Shown here: piece by piece, positions 44,961 to 57,414 of the stretch | How positions within the stretch are numbered: the stretch's first letter is position 1 | How the letters are laid out: every line of letters starts with the position of its first letter | DNA from: Amborella trichopoda | Taxonomy: Eukaryota; Streptophyta; Magnoliopsida; Amborellales; Amborellaceae | DNA length: 64,000 bases | NCBI RefSeq assembly: GCF_000471905.2 | Contig: NW_006499435.1 | Span: forward strand, 328,098 to 392,097 | Direction: 5' to 3' | Program-made: the position numbers and the translations under genes | Notes under the pieces: model-generated | Database searches by the model: none | Seen by the model: only the letters and a program-made list of their open reading frames with translations | What the model was told of the DNA's origin: nothing

Positions 44961-46038
44961 GGAATTAATGTTGTCATATTAGCTTCGGGGAGCTTTTTGT
45001 TTTGGACAGGAAAGTTGGTTCTTCGAATTATTCAGTATAAGTCTTTAGGTGAAGTTTTAAAGCCACAAAGACTTTGGCACTTTTGTAAAATGTTTTAAAT
45101 TTTTAATACAAGGGCATGGCTGATGAGAATACGAATATTATGAGTTATGTTTTTTAAATTTTGCATGTTTTATAGTCTCTTTTATATATGTAGCATGTAC
45201 TTTTGAAAACTTTACTTGTAGGAAATTTCTTTGTCCATAGGTGAAAGTCTACAGTAATTTCGCCCTACAAAGCTTTTATAGAGTTGCTATAATTCAAGGC
45301 GAAGACCCTTTAACCGTTACGGACCTGTTATGTTTGTGATGTCATTGCACAGGTTTTATTAGAGCCGATACGGTGCCACACCCCACTGTCCGCAAAAATG
45401 GATGACAACGGGTCTTTAGGTGAAATCACTATCCAATTTTTCCCATAAGCATTACGAAGTGCTTTCCTTGTTTTTATATTCATTTTAGTGGAAAATGATT
45501 AGCTTCACTTTGCCTGAACCAAATATTTCGGCTATCTAGGGTATAGGGTAAGAGTATAAATTTTGATAGCATTGCTCGAAACACATGTTTTTACATAAAA
45601 ATAGCAGGTTACACACTCATGTTTTTACTTAAAAAATAATCGAATCAGAACTTCAATTGTCGAATTCATTATTGGTCCAAACTTGGACGTATTTTAGAAG
45701 AAAAAAGAAAAAAAAAATCTAACAAGAAAGGAACTTTAGCAAAGGAAATAGGAAAGGAAAATAAAAAATATACATGGTTGAAATAAAATTGCGATAATCT
45801 ACACCGTCCATTTGATTTGGAGGGTGTAGATTTGATAGTATTCTAAAAGACGTGTTGCTTTTTAATATTGTCTTAAAAGAAAAATCAAATCTACATCATC
45901 TAACTTAAATAGATAGTGTAGAACACCAAAACTTTACTTCTAGAAGTAATGTTTCAACCTTGTTTAAACTGTATCCAAAAAAAAATATGAACTATTTTTC
46001 AGTTTTGCAAAATATGGAATTTTACTTAAACTTCCCTA
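44961..46038. other. Intergenic, no gene seen
   Basis: AT-rich with one less AT-rich patch (about 45240-45440). No reading frame of family character. Confidence 0.5.
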
Positions 46039-46047
46039 ATAAAATAT

Positions 46048-46247
46048 GAGTAATGATCCTATGAGACCCTCCCGCACCCATGTGTGTAGGACCTCAAACG
46101 ATTACCATTAAATTTGGCACGTATCTTTAAAAGAGGTATCACATGGGTGTGGGACTTGACTTTTTTAGAGGTCTATGCCAAATTCAATGGTGATCATTTG
46201 GGGTCCTATACACATGGATGTGGGAGGATCTCATAGGATCATTACTC
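46048..46247. mobile_element. Mutator-like foldback MITE, family B, copy 3
   Basis: Exactly 200 bp, beginning GAGTAATGATCCTATGAGAC and ending ATAGGATCATTACTC. A perfect 9-bp target duplication ATAAAATAT (46039-46047 and 46248-46256) flanks it. It shares most of its sequence with copy 2 and is nearly palindromic throughout. Confidence 0.9.
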
Positions 46248-46440
46248 ATAAAATATATAGTCTAAAATATGAAATGTTTTTAGAGAAGCTTTTATCCAAC
46301 TAGCTTTAGGTAACCTTGACTAAAAAATAGAGAGAAAAATAGTCATTTGATTAAATTTTTTTGGAGATAAAGAGGATGTACCATGTGATTTACCCTGATA
46401 AACAAGGTGTTTATTAAGAAGATAGATATTATTTAATAAA

Positions 46441-46835
46441 GGAAAGAGTTTATATAAGGTTGCAACCTTAAAATGTAGAACTGTGGATGCACCTCAAAAA
46501 TCCATCGGAAAATATTATTTTAACGTTGAAAAACCCTCTAATTGAGCATCTCGACATCGAGATGTATGATTATGAAAGAAAAAGGGATTTTGAGTCCTAT
46601 AAATAATGCATCTTACAATACATTATCTAGACTATTTATTTTAAAACTTTTCATAATTTTATAGATCTACTTGATTTTAACCATTTTTGGAGTTTACAAA
46701 TTTATAATTAGATATGATAATAGATTTTGAGATAATCCTAAGAATATTTTACATCAAAATTATATGTTATGATCAAATTTGAAAGTGCGCGTTAATTGGA
46801 TTGTTTAAAGTTGCAACCTTATGGAAACCACACGC
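46441..46835 (+). mobile_element. Mutator-like MITE, family A copy
   Basis: The 395-bp element starts GGAAAGAGTTTATATAAGG; the reverse complement of its right end is GCGTGTGGTTTCCATAAGGT. Flanks TTTAATAAA (46432-46440) and TTGAATAAA (46836-46844) match at 8 of 9. Confidence 0.75.
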
Positions 46836-47159
46836 TTGAATAAATTGATTATACTAATTATAAATTATGTTTTAAACTTTGGATAACCATACAAATTCGG
46901 GAACTAGGACCCAAGCCTAGCCTAACAAGTACTAAAGTTCAGGTGGCAAACTCGAGTCCAACCCATGGGGAGGTCCGAATCATGTACTCAAGTCCAAGGT
47001 ACATCGACTAGACCCTACACAATCGCCACGAACATCAATCTACAATTGGCATTTGGGAAAGGGGCCGAGGTGGTGGTGGTAATACCCCTACTGCACCCTA
47101 GTCAACATGTTGTGGTTTTTATTCTCACTGCTAATACCACCCCACTGATATTTTTTAAA

Positions 47160-47555
47160 GAGAAAAGTTTATATAGAGTTGAGGCTCTAAGCAATAAAAT
47201 TCGAGCCTACCTCAAAAAATTAACTAGAAGAGATTGTTTTGATGTCCAAATATCATCAATTTTCCTAAAATCAATCATCTTGAACTCAAGATGTGTAGAC
47301 ATGAGAAAAAATAGAAACCAAGTTTTGAAAATAGTGCATTTAGCAACACATTTTTTGAATCATCGATTTTCAATATTTTCCGGTGTTCATAGATCTACTC
47401 GATGTACACTATTTTTGAAGCTTTAAGTTTTATAATTAGAGATAAAAATAAATTTTTAGGCCATCGTAAAGATTTTCAATGCTAAAGACACTGTATGAAT
47501 GAAGGTGCACCTTACTTTGATTGTTGAGGGCCTCAACCTTATACAAACCACACCC
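47160..47555 (+). mobile_element. Mutator-like MITE, family A copy
   Basis: About 396 bp, starting GAGAAAAGTTTATATAGAG and ending (reverse complement) GGGTGTGGTTTGTATAAGGT. The interior matches 4256 (AAGTTTTGAAAATAGTGCAT, GTTCATAGATCTACTCGAT). The flanking duplication is poor (TTTTTTAAA versus TTATAACAA), so the insertion is older or the ends are altered. Confidence 0.65.
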
Positions 47556-47814
47556 TTATAACAAATCAGAACCCCGATGGATTTTTTGAGGTGGATATTT
47601 GATTCTAAATATTGAGGGTACAACTTTTTATAGAAGTTTTCGTAACAGTATACACTTGTGAGAAGCTTGAAAATATCAAAGTAGCAAATCAGCGCATTTT
47701 TGGGGAAGGTGCGTGAAAAGAGTACGTGCGTAATATTAACATTTTGTGGGAATTTTTTTGTTTTAAAAAAAAATTCAGGTGTGTACACTGGGGCCGCATA
47801 GCAAGTGTGAGAAG

Positions 47815-48148
47815 CTAGAGAGAGAAAGGCAAACAATAGACACGAAAGAAATGCAGAGGAAGAGAGAGAGAGAGAGAGAAAAAGAGAATTGACGGCACAA
47901 ATGACGGGAAAGAAATAGGAGAGAGGAAGCCGGGAAAAAAAGGAGAGAGCGGAAGAGAGAGAAAGAGAGGTGGTAAATGTAAGGCCCAAGGTTTCGTGGA
48001 TTCATTCCCAAATAAACCTTTCCCAGCTCCAACTTGTTCGACAATACACCCCCCAAGTAATAGAGAGAAAGAAGAGAGATAAAAGTAGAGAGAGAAAGCC
48101 ATAAATCTCTAACCCTCCTCGTATTTCCAAGCTCCGAAAGTCCCAGCC
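47815..48148 (+). promoter_or_regulatory. GA-rich leader/promoter of the RING gene
   Basis: About 330 bp with many GAGAGA tracts on the gene strand ahead of the RING start codon, a composition like that upstream of the TCP gene (GA on the coding strand). Probably core promoter and 5' UTR; no TATA box was identified. Confidence 0.45.
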
Positions 48149-49249
48149 ATGTCGACGACCGCCAACGCGGCGGCCCCCCCCTCCCTATCCTTCTGGTGCC
48201 ACCAATGCTCCCGCACGGTCTATCTCTCTCCTCCCCCTTCTGGCTCTGCCGATCTTGTTTGCCCTAACTGTCATGGCGGCTTCTTGGAAGAGCTCGAATC
48301 CCCTCCTCCTTCTATCCCTAACCCCTTCCTCAACTTCTTTGAGCCATTTTCTGGTCACTTTTCCGGTCGCGAGCGCATTTTTGCCCCCCCTTCTCGGCCC
48401 ATCAGCAACCCGGATGACGTCTTTGCCGTCCACGACCAGAGCGATCCCATGGTCTTCAACCCTCTAATCTTCCTTCAAGATTACCTCCAAACCCTTGTGC
48501 AGGGGAGGCCGAACTTCCAAGTTGTCTTTGAGACCTCGGATAATGCGGCCCCTGCCGGTTTTCGGCTAAATGACTATTTTGTTGGCCCCGGCCTAGAGCA
48601 GCTGATCCAGCACCTCGCTGAGAACGATCCCAACCGCTACGGGACGCCCCCAGCATCAGAATCAGCCATCGATTCGCTCCCAGAAGTTAGGGTTTCCTCT
48701 GAGCTCTTGAATTCTGATACGTCCCAGTGTGCGGTATGCAAGGATGCATTTGAGGAGGGTTCGTTTGCCAAGCAGTTGCCTTGCAAACACATATACCACG
48801 GCGATTGTATTTTGCCATGGCTCGAGCTTCATAACTCTTGCCCGGTTTGCAGGTACGAGCTGCCAACAGATGACCAGGACTATGAACGCCGAAATCAGGG
48901 TGAGGGGCGTCCGAATCAGGGTGAGGGGCGCCGGAATCCGGCAGGGCAGCCAGAATCAGGCGGAGATTCTGGAGAAGGGTCAGCCGGCGATGGTGGTAGT
49001 GGCGGCCAGCAGGGCCAGGGGAGGAGGTTTAGGATCTCGATCCCTTGGCGTTTGAATGCTTTGGTGGCTGGAGGTGGGAGCGAAAATAGTGGTGGTGAGA
49101 GTGGTAGGGCGGGTGAGGGGGGTGGTGAGAATAGCGGGGGCCAGGGCGAAAGAGGTGGGGTTGTGGGTGGGAGTGGGAGTGGGAGTGGAGGGGACAATAG
49201 AGGGGATGGGGCTGGTGATAGCCGGTTGAGGCAGGAAGATCTTGACTGA
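48149..49249 (+). CDS. RING-H2 E3 ubiquitin ligase, RING1-like
   Basis: Intronless, 366 residues. An N-terminal zinc ribbon has C17-x2-C20 and C38-x2-C41 (FWCHQC ... VCPNC, zinc_ribbon_9 type). A conserved middle reads NDYFVGPGLEQLIQHLAENDPNRYGTPPAS. A RING-H2 domain lies at about 194-234 with all eight ligands in C3H2C3 order: C194, C197, C212, H214, H217, C220, C231, C234. The tail after LPTDDQDYE is Gly/Ser-rich and ends RQEDLD. The order and ending match the Arabidopsis RING1-like protein I recall as AT3G19950. RING proteins bring an E2 to the substrate; the target is unknown. The ATG at 48149 precedes the zinc ribbon by 16 residues, as in relatives. The tail is longer than in Arabidopsis and contains a NQGEGR duplication. 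Confidence 0.95.
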   Translation: MSTTANAAAPPSLSFWCHQCSRTVYLSPPPSGSADLVCPNCHGGFLEELESPPPSIPNPFLNFFEPFSGHFSGRERIFAPPSRPISNPDDVFAVHDQSDPMVFNPLIFLQDYLQTLVQGRPNFQVVFETSDNAAPAGFRLNDYFVGPGLEQLIQHLAENDPNRYGTPPASESAIDSLPEVRVSSELLNSDTSQCAVCKDAFEEGSFAKQLPCKHIYHGDCILPWLELHNSCPVCRYELPTDDQDYERRNQGEGRPNQGEGRRNPAGQPESGGDSGEGSAGDGGSGGQQGQGRRFRISIPWRLNALVAGGGSENSGGESGRAGEGGGENSGGQGERGGVVGGSGSGSGGDNRGDGAGDSRLRQEDLD

Positions 49250-51849
49250 GGGCAAATTATGAGGTATTACTTTCATGTTACTTGTGTGAAGATATTGTCA
49301 TTTTGTTTGTTTTTTATTTCTTTTGGTATATTTTTCAGTAGGTGGTGAGTTTGGTGAAATTTGGGAGACTGGGTGATTTGAAAGAAATTCCTGGGAGAAA
49401 AGCCCCAATTTGGTGATTGGGTGTTTTAGATTTTGAGGGATTTTGATTGGAACCACTCTTATTTCATTCTTTTTTCATTGACAATCCAAGCATATTCCAC
49501 CCATGTGACCTACAATTTATTCTGTGCAATTGCTCCGAAAATGAGTTTTTGCTTCTGGATTTGTCTTTCATGAGGTCACATATATCTTTTAGTTGTTGCT
49601 TCGCCAGCTTCCTATCCTCACCTGCAACCAATGATCATCCTTGGCATCCATGGTTAGTCATTTTCTCAGTTGTTCTTTCTAGAAATCTAGTGTGGTCTTA
49701 CACTCTTTGCAGTTCAAATTGTTTCGCCTAATCTCCACCTATCTTTTTCTCACACTTTCATCTCTTTCTCCCCTCATTCACTTTGTCTACTCTCATTGCC
49801 AATGACATCTCTTGTTATTATTCATTTCTTTTTCTCTCCCCTTTCTCTCCATTGATTGTATTTGGCTTATATATTGGTTAATTGTTTTTTCTCTCAGATA
49901 TAAATGAAAAAGCATTCTTTCTTGAAGTTCATTAGTCTTTAACTTCCTACGCCCACCTCCAGTTTTCTTGACTGTGGGTATGGTGACTATTGACATTGCT
50001 TCCACTCTTTCTGTCATATCATAACTGATGAGCAATTCTCATCATATTGATGCCGTTTTGTACTCCACAACAAAATCATCTTAATGTATGCCAAATAGGA
50101 GTCGCCTTAAAGACTTTTCTATCTACTTCATTTCGTCTTTAATTTTCATTGAACTAGTGGCTTGTGAGAGTCATGGCAAGGTTCATGTGTTTTTTGGTCA
50201 TCAACTCAATTGTGATGCTTATGTTTCCAAAAATCAGATGCTAATAGGATGAATCAACATCATGGGAACACTTGAGGATAGTTAATAATTTTCTTCTCGT
50301 TGTTGACTTATGTGCTGTGGATTGCTGTTTCTTATATATGAGAATCTTAGTCATAAAAAATTAGAGAAGAAAATATTAGTCTGTTGTGTGCCTTAACTTT
50401 AAATAAGTTATGTGGTTCTTCAACTCATTTAAAATGAGTTTATATAGATGTTGACATGTTAAATTTGCTATGGAGTATGGACAAATTATTTTGGTCCTTC
50501 AAGAAGAAGAAATCCTGTGAAAGAGGAAGTTATGGGCAAGTGATAAGAAAATTCTGAAGGTAACATAGATGATAGCTGGTGCTTTCTTGGCGGTATCCTT
50601 TGCTCCTTCTGGTAGATAGGATTGCATTTTTTGGAAGCTATGAGTATAGCTCCCAAAATGATTTGAGCATCTGAAATGCGGATGGAATTGAACACGGGAA
50701 AGAAAAGAAAGAAAAGTGCGAGAAGCTTTGTGGCATATTAGCCATGATCCAGATAACTCAAAAGAGAAAGTTGAATAGGACACGGAGGTTGGCATCCAAG
50801 GGATGATGAGATTCCTGAATTATGTGGATAGAAATGGTTTTATCAGGACATTTTGTTGGTCTGAGCAACTAAAATTGGAAGATGCTGTCTTAATGTAGTT
50901 GGGTCAGTGCATTGTGATTTTGATCGTGAGGTCTTCAACACTTCGGGCATTGTTGGTGCAATTGGATTAGTCCAATCAGGCTGTTGTAAGATGTTATGGT
51001 AGTTTTTATTTTTATTCATATTTTTATTTTTATTCTTAGTGGAAATGAATTTTATCAATGAAATCCTTTCATGGATCCTTTTGATGGTTGGAGGCAAATT
51101 TTGAGAAGGACTTGGTGAAGATCCTCTTTTTTTGAGTGGAGTCTGATATATTCATGGTGTTTTCCATGTTACCTGATTCAGCCATGAAGAAGGGTGGGAG
51201 TGGATTTCCCTACTTTATGAAGAAAACTTCAACATTGATAAGAGGGACAGTGTGATGGATCTTTCTTTGTGGGACCTATGTTTCTCTTGAGTCATCAACT
51301 GATACCCCCAATCATGTTGAGGAATGTTTGTTTTTTGGTCATAATGCTTGAATCCTTCTCTTCCTAGATGCCACTTGGGAAGCTCTCCTAAAGACCATGT
51401 TAGGGAGCATTTATGTTGGTCACAAAGGCTAGGAGAGTGGGGCATTTTTTTGACATTTGACTTATCATGGCTGGTTTTCCCTAACTTCCGTTGTCTTGTA
51501 GCCCATGTACCAAATCAAGTACTCTCTCATGGCCTTATGGTTTTAAATGTGTTGCTGCTATTTATTTTTTTGACAAGCATGTGTCACTGCTTTTATTAAT
51601 GCGTGGGTTCATGTGGGACTACCCACCAATGGTTTACTTCCAACAAGCCAAGGCATTTATGGCATTGCTTTCAAGCAACCTACATGTGGAATGTTGTCCT
51701 TCGTGGGTTATAATCTATAATCACTATCATTTTTCTCTCACCATTTTTAAATGTTTGACTTTTACAATGCCTTCACTTTACACATGGAGCACTCCTGCAT
51801 TGCCACCTAATCTACTCATCAATCAATGCTTCATTTTGGTCTCCCTTTG
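49250..51849. other. 3' flank of RING gene and intergenic DNA
   Basis: The first few hundred bases are probably the RING 3' UTR. Beyond about 49700 I see only short frames with no family character. A diffuse T/GAA-rich sequence continues to the gap. Confidence 0.45.
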
Positions 51850-52358
51850 NNNNNNNNNNNNNNNNNNNNNNNNNNNNNNNNNNNNNNNNNNNNNNNNNNN
51901 NNNNNNNNNNNNNNNNNNNNNNNNNNNNNNNNNNNNNNNNNNNNNNNNNNNNNNNNNNNNNNNNNNNNNNNNNNNNNNNNNNNNNNNNNNNNNNNNNNNN
52001 NNNNNNNNNNNNNNNNNNNNNNNNNNNNNNNNNNNNNNNNNNNNNNNNNNNNNNNNNNNNNNNNNNNNNNNNNNNNNNNNNNNNNNNNNNNNNNNNNNNN
52101 NNNNNNNNNNNNNNNNNNNNNNNNNNNNNNNNNNNNNNNNNNNNNNNNNNNNNNNNNNNNNNNNNNNNNNNNNNNNNNNNNNNNNNNNNNNNNNNNNNNN
52201 NNNNNNNNNNNNNNNNNNNNNNNNNNNNNNNNNNNNNNNNNNNNNNNNNNNNNNNNNNNNNNNNNNNNNNNNNNNNNNNNNNNNNNNNNNNNNNNNNNNN
52301 NNNNNNNNNNNNNNNNNNNNNNNNNNNNNNNNNNNNNNNNNNNNNNNNNNNNNNNNNN
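51850..52358. other. Assembly gap (N)
   Basis: 509 N. Long frames that span it are artefacts. Confidence 1.

Positions 52359-52400
<42 letters not shown>
52359..52400. repeat. (TA)n microsatellite at gap edge
   Basis: About 42 bp of pure TA dinucleotides. The gap itself probably begins within this or a similar simple repeat. Confidence 0.95.
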
Positions 52401-52404
<4 letters not shown>

Positions 52405-53984
52405 TCACATAAAGAAACCTCCTGTCTCCTTTTGGTCCCCCCAGAAAAACATGCTGTAGGTATCTGACCTTGGCCGCCTAGGCGGCTGCCACCGCATTCT
52501 TGAACATTTCTCGTAGCAAATGTGGTCATCTTGAGGAGGTTGAACATTGCGCTGTTTCAGCTACTCAACTTACTAGAGAAAGATGAAATCCCAGGAAATT
52601 TACCATTTACGACACTTGGGACTTGAAGAGATGAGATTCAGAAGCAGGGGGCTCTTGAACATTTGGATGTCCAAAAACTGACCATAAGTGCGATTGAGAA
52701 CTCAACTAGAGGTCTTTGTGGAAGGTCAAGCAATGATATAAAACCAAAGAATAAAATTATACAGTGGAAAGTAATGTTATATTATAACATCAGGCACTTG
52801 TTTGGATTTTGAGACTTGTGGACGGTTGGGAAGTATAGATGGGATGACTGTTATGAACTCTCTCAAACATATGTGTTAACCAAGTGACAATGAGTGTCTT
52901 AATTACGCGAATGCAACCAAAAAATGTTGAGTTTGATTCTATAAGCTTCTGTGCTATTCCTCATGAGAGGTGGGACGGTTTCACAATTTTGGCTAGTTTT
53001 TTTGTGGCTCTTGGACAAGAATGTTATTCAGGCATTTTGGTGCCATAAGGATGGGTTTTATTAGTCAATTTGTATCATAGATAGAGAATAGGTGCGTGCC
53101 AGGTACGATTGATTTTACATGGATTTATTATTTCTTAATAGAGTTAGAATTTAGTAGTACTGTGCAATGTCTTTAGAAGGTTCTAGAGAGCTGTATCATT
53201 CTTGGGAAACTTATACTGTATCCAATGCAAAAAGGAAAGTAAGTCTGGTGGTGGATAGCTTGGTGAAGTTAGTTTGGGTTTAGCTTGGTGAAGTAAGTTT
53301 TGATTTTCTGTTTGAATCATGTGTAAAAGACTTAGTGCCCCCTCTTTGGAACTTGTGGTCCACGTTGACCATGGGGTCTATGAAACCCCATGGGATCCTT
53401 CCAAATTTTGAACATTGGACACTAAACCCCCCTCCCTATCCATTATATATACACATACTCTTCTACTTAATAGCACCATGGTCCAAGATGTTTTTTTCTC
53501 ACCCTTTTCCAAGCACCGGGGGACGAACCAGGAAGGGGTGTTTGGGGAACACCTTATATCCATTTTCCAGCATTTCTGGGCCCCCAGACATAACCTGGCG
53601 AATTTCCTGATGTTTGGGGTTAGAGTGAGAGAAAATTGTTTTCGACTGTGGTGGTATTAAGTTAAACAATATGGATATAAAAATGCAATCTAGATGTTTA
53701 GTTTTTAAAAAATTAGTGGGGGTCCATGGGGTTTACATGTGCCTAAGTGTCTCTATGGTAAGTGTTACAAAGGGGAACTACATCTTCCTCTCTTCAGTTA
53801 ACAATTTCAAAAAAAAAAAAACTACATCTTCCTCTCTTGAATCAATGGGGTAATTATAACTCTACCAGTCCATCGCCCATGCTTTGCATGGCCAAGATGG
53901 AGAGAATCTCCCACATTGGTGCTAGGATCTCTCGACCTGCGTGGCAATCCTGCATATGAATGTCGCTCCTGGAAATTGATTTTG
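52401..53984. other. Intergenic, no gene seen
   Basis: Mixed composition, only short frames. A short tandem duplication (CTACATCTTCCTCTCTT twice) lies at about 53779-53839, and ATCTCCCACATTGG at about 53905 resembles a USE core without a TATA partner. Confidence 0.45.
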
Positions 53985-54353
53985 AAGGGCATTTGAATTT
54001 TGGAAATTGAAGTTTTGGAAATCGCGTATTCCATGGAAGTGGATATTGTGGGTTCCATGGTCACCCATGGAACCTGTAGTATCCATTTCTCAACGTTAAA
54101 AATAGTACAAGTAGATACTGCGGCATCCACTTTTCATGTAGCACTTTATGTTAGCAAATATTGTAGCACTTCTCTATTATATAATGGGAAGTGCTATGTG
54201 AAAAGTGGATACCGTGGTATCCACTAACGTTATTTTTAATGTTGAGAAGTGGAAACCACGGGTTCCATGGATGACGATGGAGCCTGCAGTATCCACTTCC
54301 TTGGAAGATGCAGTCTCCAAAACCACGCCTTCCAAAATTCAAATGCGCCCTTA
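53985..54353. mobile_element. Large foldback element, family unassigned
   Basis: About 369 bp folding into one long hairpin. Left AAGGGCATTTGAATTTTGGA and (reverse complement of the right end) AAGGGCGCATTTGAATTTTG are the outer ends. Inner arms share GGAAGTGGATA, CCATGGAACC, CACTTTTCA and GTAGCACTT/ATAGCACTT. The loop lies near 54160-54185. No convincing target duplication; a 3-bp one of the Harbinger type (GAA versus TTA) does not fit. Confidence 0.65.
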
Positions 54354-55669
54354 GGGATCTTGATCCCCTCTTTAAAGACCAAGAGATGATTTTCTTTCTT
54401 TTCTAGCTAGTTAGCAGCACAACTAGTTTTCTCATATAGCTGCATTGCTAGTTGCCTCTAAAGGAAGAGATCCCTACTTAAAAGAGTATATATTGTTGGA
54501 AGTAGATGAATGGTTGGGATTGCCTCTATCATCGTGTCATGCACACACACTCAAAGCAATTAGTAGGTTCCAGGTAGTATAGGTAATACATGAAGACAAT
54601 ATAGGAAAGAGCCAATGCACACATAAATTATAGGACATGCCATTGTATAAAATAGTGTTTGCAAATGCGGCTTGGTTGTGGACTCGGGCCATGGGTAATC
54701 CAAGTGACTTGGACGAGATACCTAATGAGCCAAAAAACCTGAAAAAATTGTAAAAGTTGTAGAGAAATAGAAAAATCCCAAAGATATAGAAAATATAACA
54801 AAACATATACTGCATGGAATATGAGAAATTAATGGTATTAGCTTGAAAATATAGAAATCCCAAAAAATTGGAAAAATAGAAAACCGTAGAAACAAAAAAA
54901 TATATAAAAATTAATTATAAATCACAGTTGAAGTTGATTTAGTAAAAAAGAAAAAAATCATAGTTGATTAGTAAAAAATAAATCGTTGTAATGACTTTGA
55001 ACTTAGAAGAAATGAAATTGACACTAAAATTTTGAGACCAATCCCCCAAATTTCATTCTCAATGTTGGATCAATGCCTTCAATCATCGGCAAAGCTTCCT
55101 TAGACAACCTCAATCAAAACCCCAAATCAGATTTGACTTTTAGTTAGGCTCTCGGTGATACGAGTTCTTGAAAAATTTGGATGAATAGTTAACGTTTTCC
55201 TCAAAAAAAAAAAAGAAAAAAGAAAAAAAAGGATGAATACTAAATCCAAAATTCAAATTTCACAAATCCTTTTTTTTTCTTTTATTGTTTTGCATGCGCA
55301 TGTGTGTGTGAAGATGAAGAACTCAAAATGGGCCTAGGGAACAAATTAGTCGAAAGTAGACCAACCATAGCAAAGAAATCACAACCTTTTATGATCAAGC
55401 AAAACCTAGTTTGAAATCTTTGATCTATCAAATCTGTCAAATTTGATGATCTTTCTTAGTTCACATCTATCTAGTGGATAGATCATTAAAAAATGAGTTT
55501 ATGTCCAAAATTAACTCCAACTCAGTCTCTCTAGGTGTGAAAGATGGAAGGAAAAAGCCTCTTGGCTCCTAGATACCAGGGGAGGGGGAGGTGTTCGCCC
55601 CCCGAAAATCTAATTCAACTTGCCCTAGTGCGAACACTGATGTAAAATGCTAGTTGAGATTTATCATTA
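54354..55669. other. Intergenic, no gene seen
   Basis: AT-rich with several A-runs (about 55203-55232). No gene character. Confidence 0.5.
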
Positions 55670-55896
55670 GGGAAATGTATATAATAAGACCATTTGCGTT
55701 TGGTGTAAGGAGTAAACAATTACTACTGGCCATAAGATGGGAAATCAAGTGATTGGGGATTTGTCACTGAGTGGGCTTAAAGTCCAAAATAGGGATTTCT
55801 CGAATGGTGTGACACACTTCAATCTATTGGATTTCATATCCAATGGCTAAGAGTGATTTTGACCAAAAAGTGAATGGCCCTATAGTATGCAATCCC
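55670..55896. mobile_element. Mutator-like MITE, family D, copy 3
   Basis: About 227 bp, starting GGGAAATGTATATAATAAGA and ending (reverse complement) GGGGATTGCATACTATAGGG. The interior shares TGACACAC/TTTCATATC-type phrases with copies 1 and 2 and is partly palindromic (AATGGTGTGACACACTTC). Target duplication not clear. Confidence 0.55.
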
Positions 55897-56789
55897 CACT
55901 ACTAAAATAAAAGTATTTTAAGTATCATGGCAATGGGCATCGACGTAGTGTTTTTAGGAGGTTTAGAATGCAGATGAGGGGTTCGGATTGCCTATGGCGA
56001 TCCAATTACACCCACTTAAGGCAATTAGTAGGTAGCATAGGTTTCTTTGAAGTATCAAGGAAGAATATGAGATTCTCAAGCAAAGTTAGTCCTCCTATTA
56101 TAGCCGGATTTGTGGCTAATTGTATATTTTCTAAAAAATAAATGATGTATACAATTCATGTTATACATCATGAACATCATTTAGAATAAAATTTTCCATT
56201 GAAATGTATTTAGAATTTTTATTGTAACTTTGTATGTAAGAAATTTATAAAAAGCAGGAGTTAAGAATTATACATTACGAAGTTAAAAGATAAATTATAG
56301 GATCTAATGTGGTTACATAAGCACTGTATTTTTAAGCAAGTTGTAGTTGAAATGCCTAGAAGTGGAAGCTAGTGGGCAATATCATCCAGTTTGAGCGTCT
56401 GTCTAATCTTTGAAGTACCAGTTAGCCTGTGGAGATACTGGGTTAGACCTTTCAAAGAGTTTGTTGGGCTTGGTTACTGTGATTTCATTAAGACAAGCAT
56501 TGGTACTCGGCCACAACAACCTAGGGATGGTGTCTCATGTTGATGCTTTGACGCATCGACACCCTTACACACGAGTTATGATATAAAATAGTAAAATAAT
56601 AAAGTTGCCTTGAGGTTTGAACTATAGAAAGTTGTGTGGTCTATCACCTTGCCAAGCATTCTCATCTGTAATGATAAGGGACATTTGTGAAGATATTACA
56701 TGCATTTGTCGGAGCAAAATGTATATTTTCTTCCACAATAAAAACCCTAGCTAGGAGTATTTTAGGACACCAATTTTTTGGGATGTAAC
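55897..56789. other. Intergenic, no gene seen
   Basis: AT-rich, no recognisable frame or repeat end. Confidence 0.45.
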
Positions 56790-57152
56790 TTACCAAATGA
56801 GTGTAACGGAGATGAGGATGGTGAGATGGATGAGTGGCAAGACAAGAAGGGATAGAATCCGAATGAATCCATTCAGGAAAGGCACCAATAGGCGATAAGA
56901 TGAGAGATGATAGACTTTGATGGGCTGGCCATGTCTTACGTTGACCCAGTACAATACTTGTTAGGTAGTTCAAGTAGAAGGATTGAAAAGGGCAAGGGGT
57001 AAGGCCCAAAAGGACGTGGTTGGAAGTAGTCCGAAAGATATGTTGACTTATGGACTCACTGAGCTTATGGCCTTAAATAGAGTAGAATGGCGGACCAAGA
57101 TTCATGTAGCCGACCCCAATTAATTGGAAAAAGGCTATGATGATGATGATGA
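56790..57152 (+). mobile_element. RTE-type LINE, 3' end fragment
   Basis: Plus-strand translation gives SVTEMRMVRWMSGKTRRDRIR, then in shifted frames GVAPIGDKMRDD, WAGHVLR, GQGVRPKRTW and LEVVRK, ending PTPINWKKAMMMMM. This is the C-terminal end of plant RTE LINE ORF2 with its 3' (ATG)n tail (GATGATGATGATGA at about 57138-57151). It has several frameshifts and stops and is dead. The 5' parts are missing. Confidence 0.75.
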
Positions 57153-57414
57153 ACTTACTAAACCTAACAATCAACCAAACAAGCGGATTGGGTATTCACT
57201 TTATATCTGCCTGATAAGAAACAATATAATAGGTTGAATAAAGACCTTTATAGGAATCCAAAATCCCTTTTTGTTCCTATTTGGTGATTATTAAGTGGAT
57301 CCCAAGTGTTAAGATGAAAAATCTTTCTAAGTAGGTCATTTGCTGGACGGTTGTGTGTAATCCTGCAGTAGTCATGTAATCATGCAATAGTCACTATAGA
57401 CGTCGATCATCATT

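Noticed and set aside
47456-48102. Minus-strand Ser/Leu/Phe-rich frames before the RING gene
   Set aside because: Reverse complement of the GA-rich leader and of a family A MITE; no domain.
53900-53920. USE-like TCCCACATTGG near 53905
   Set aside because: Two bases off the consensus core and no TATA box at 24-35 nt.
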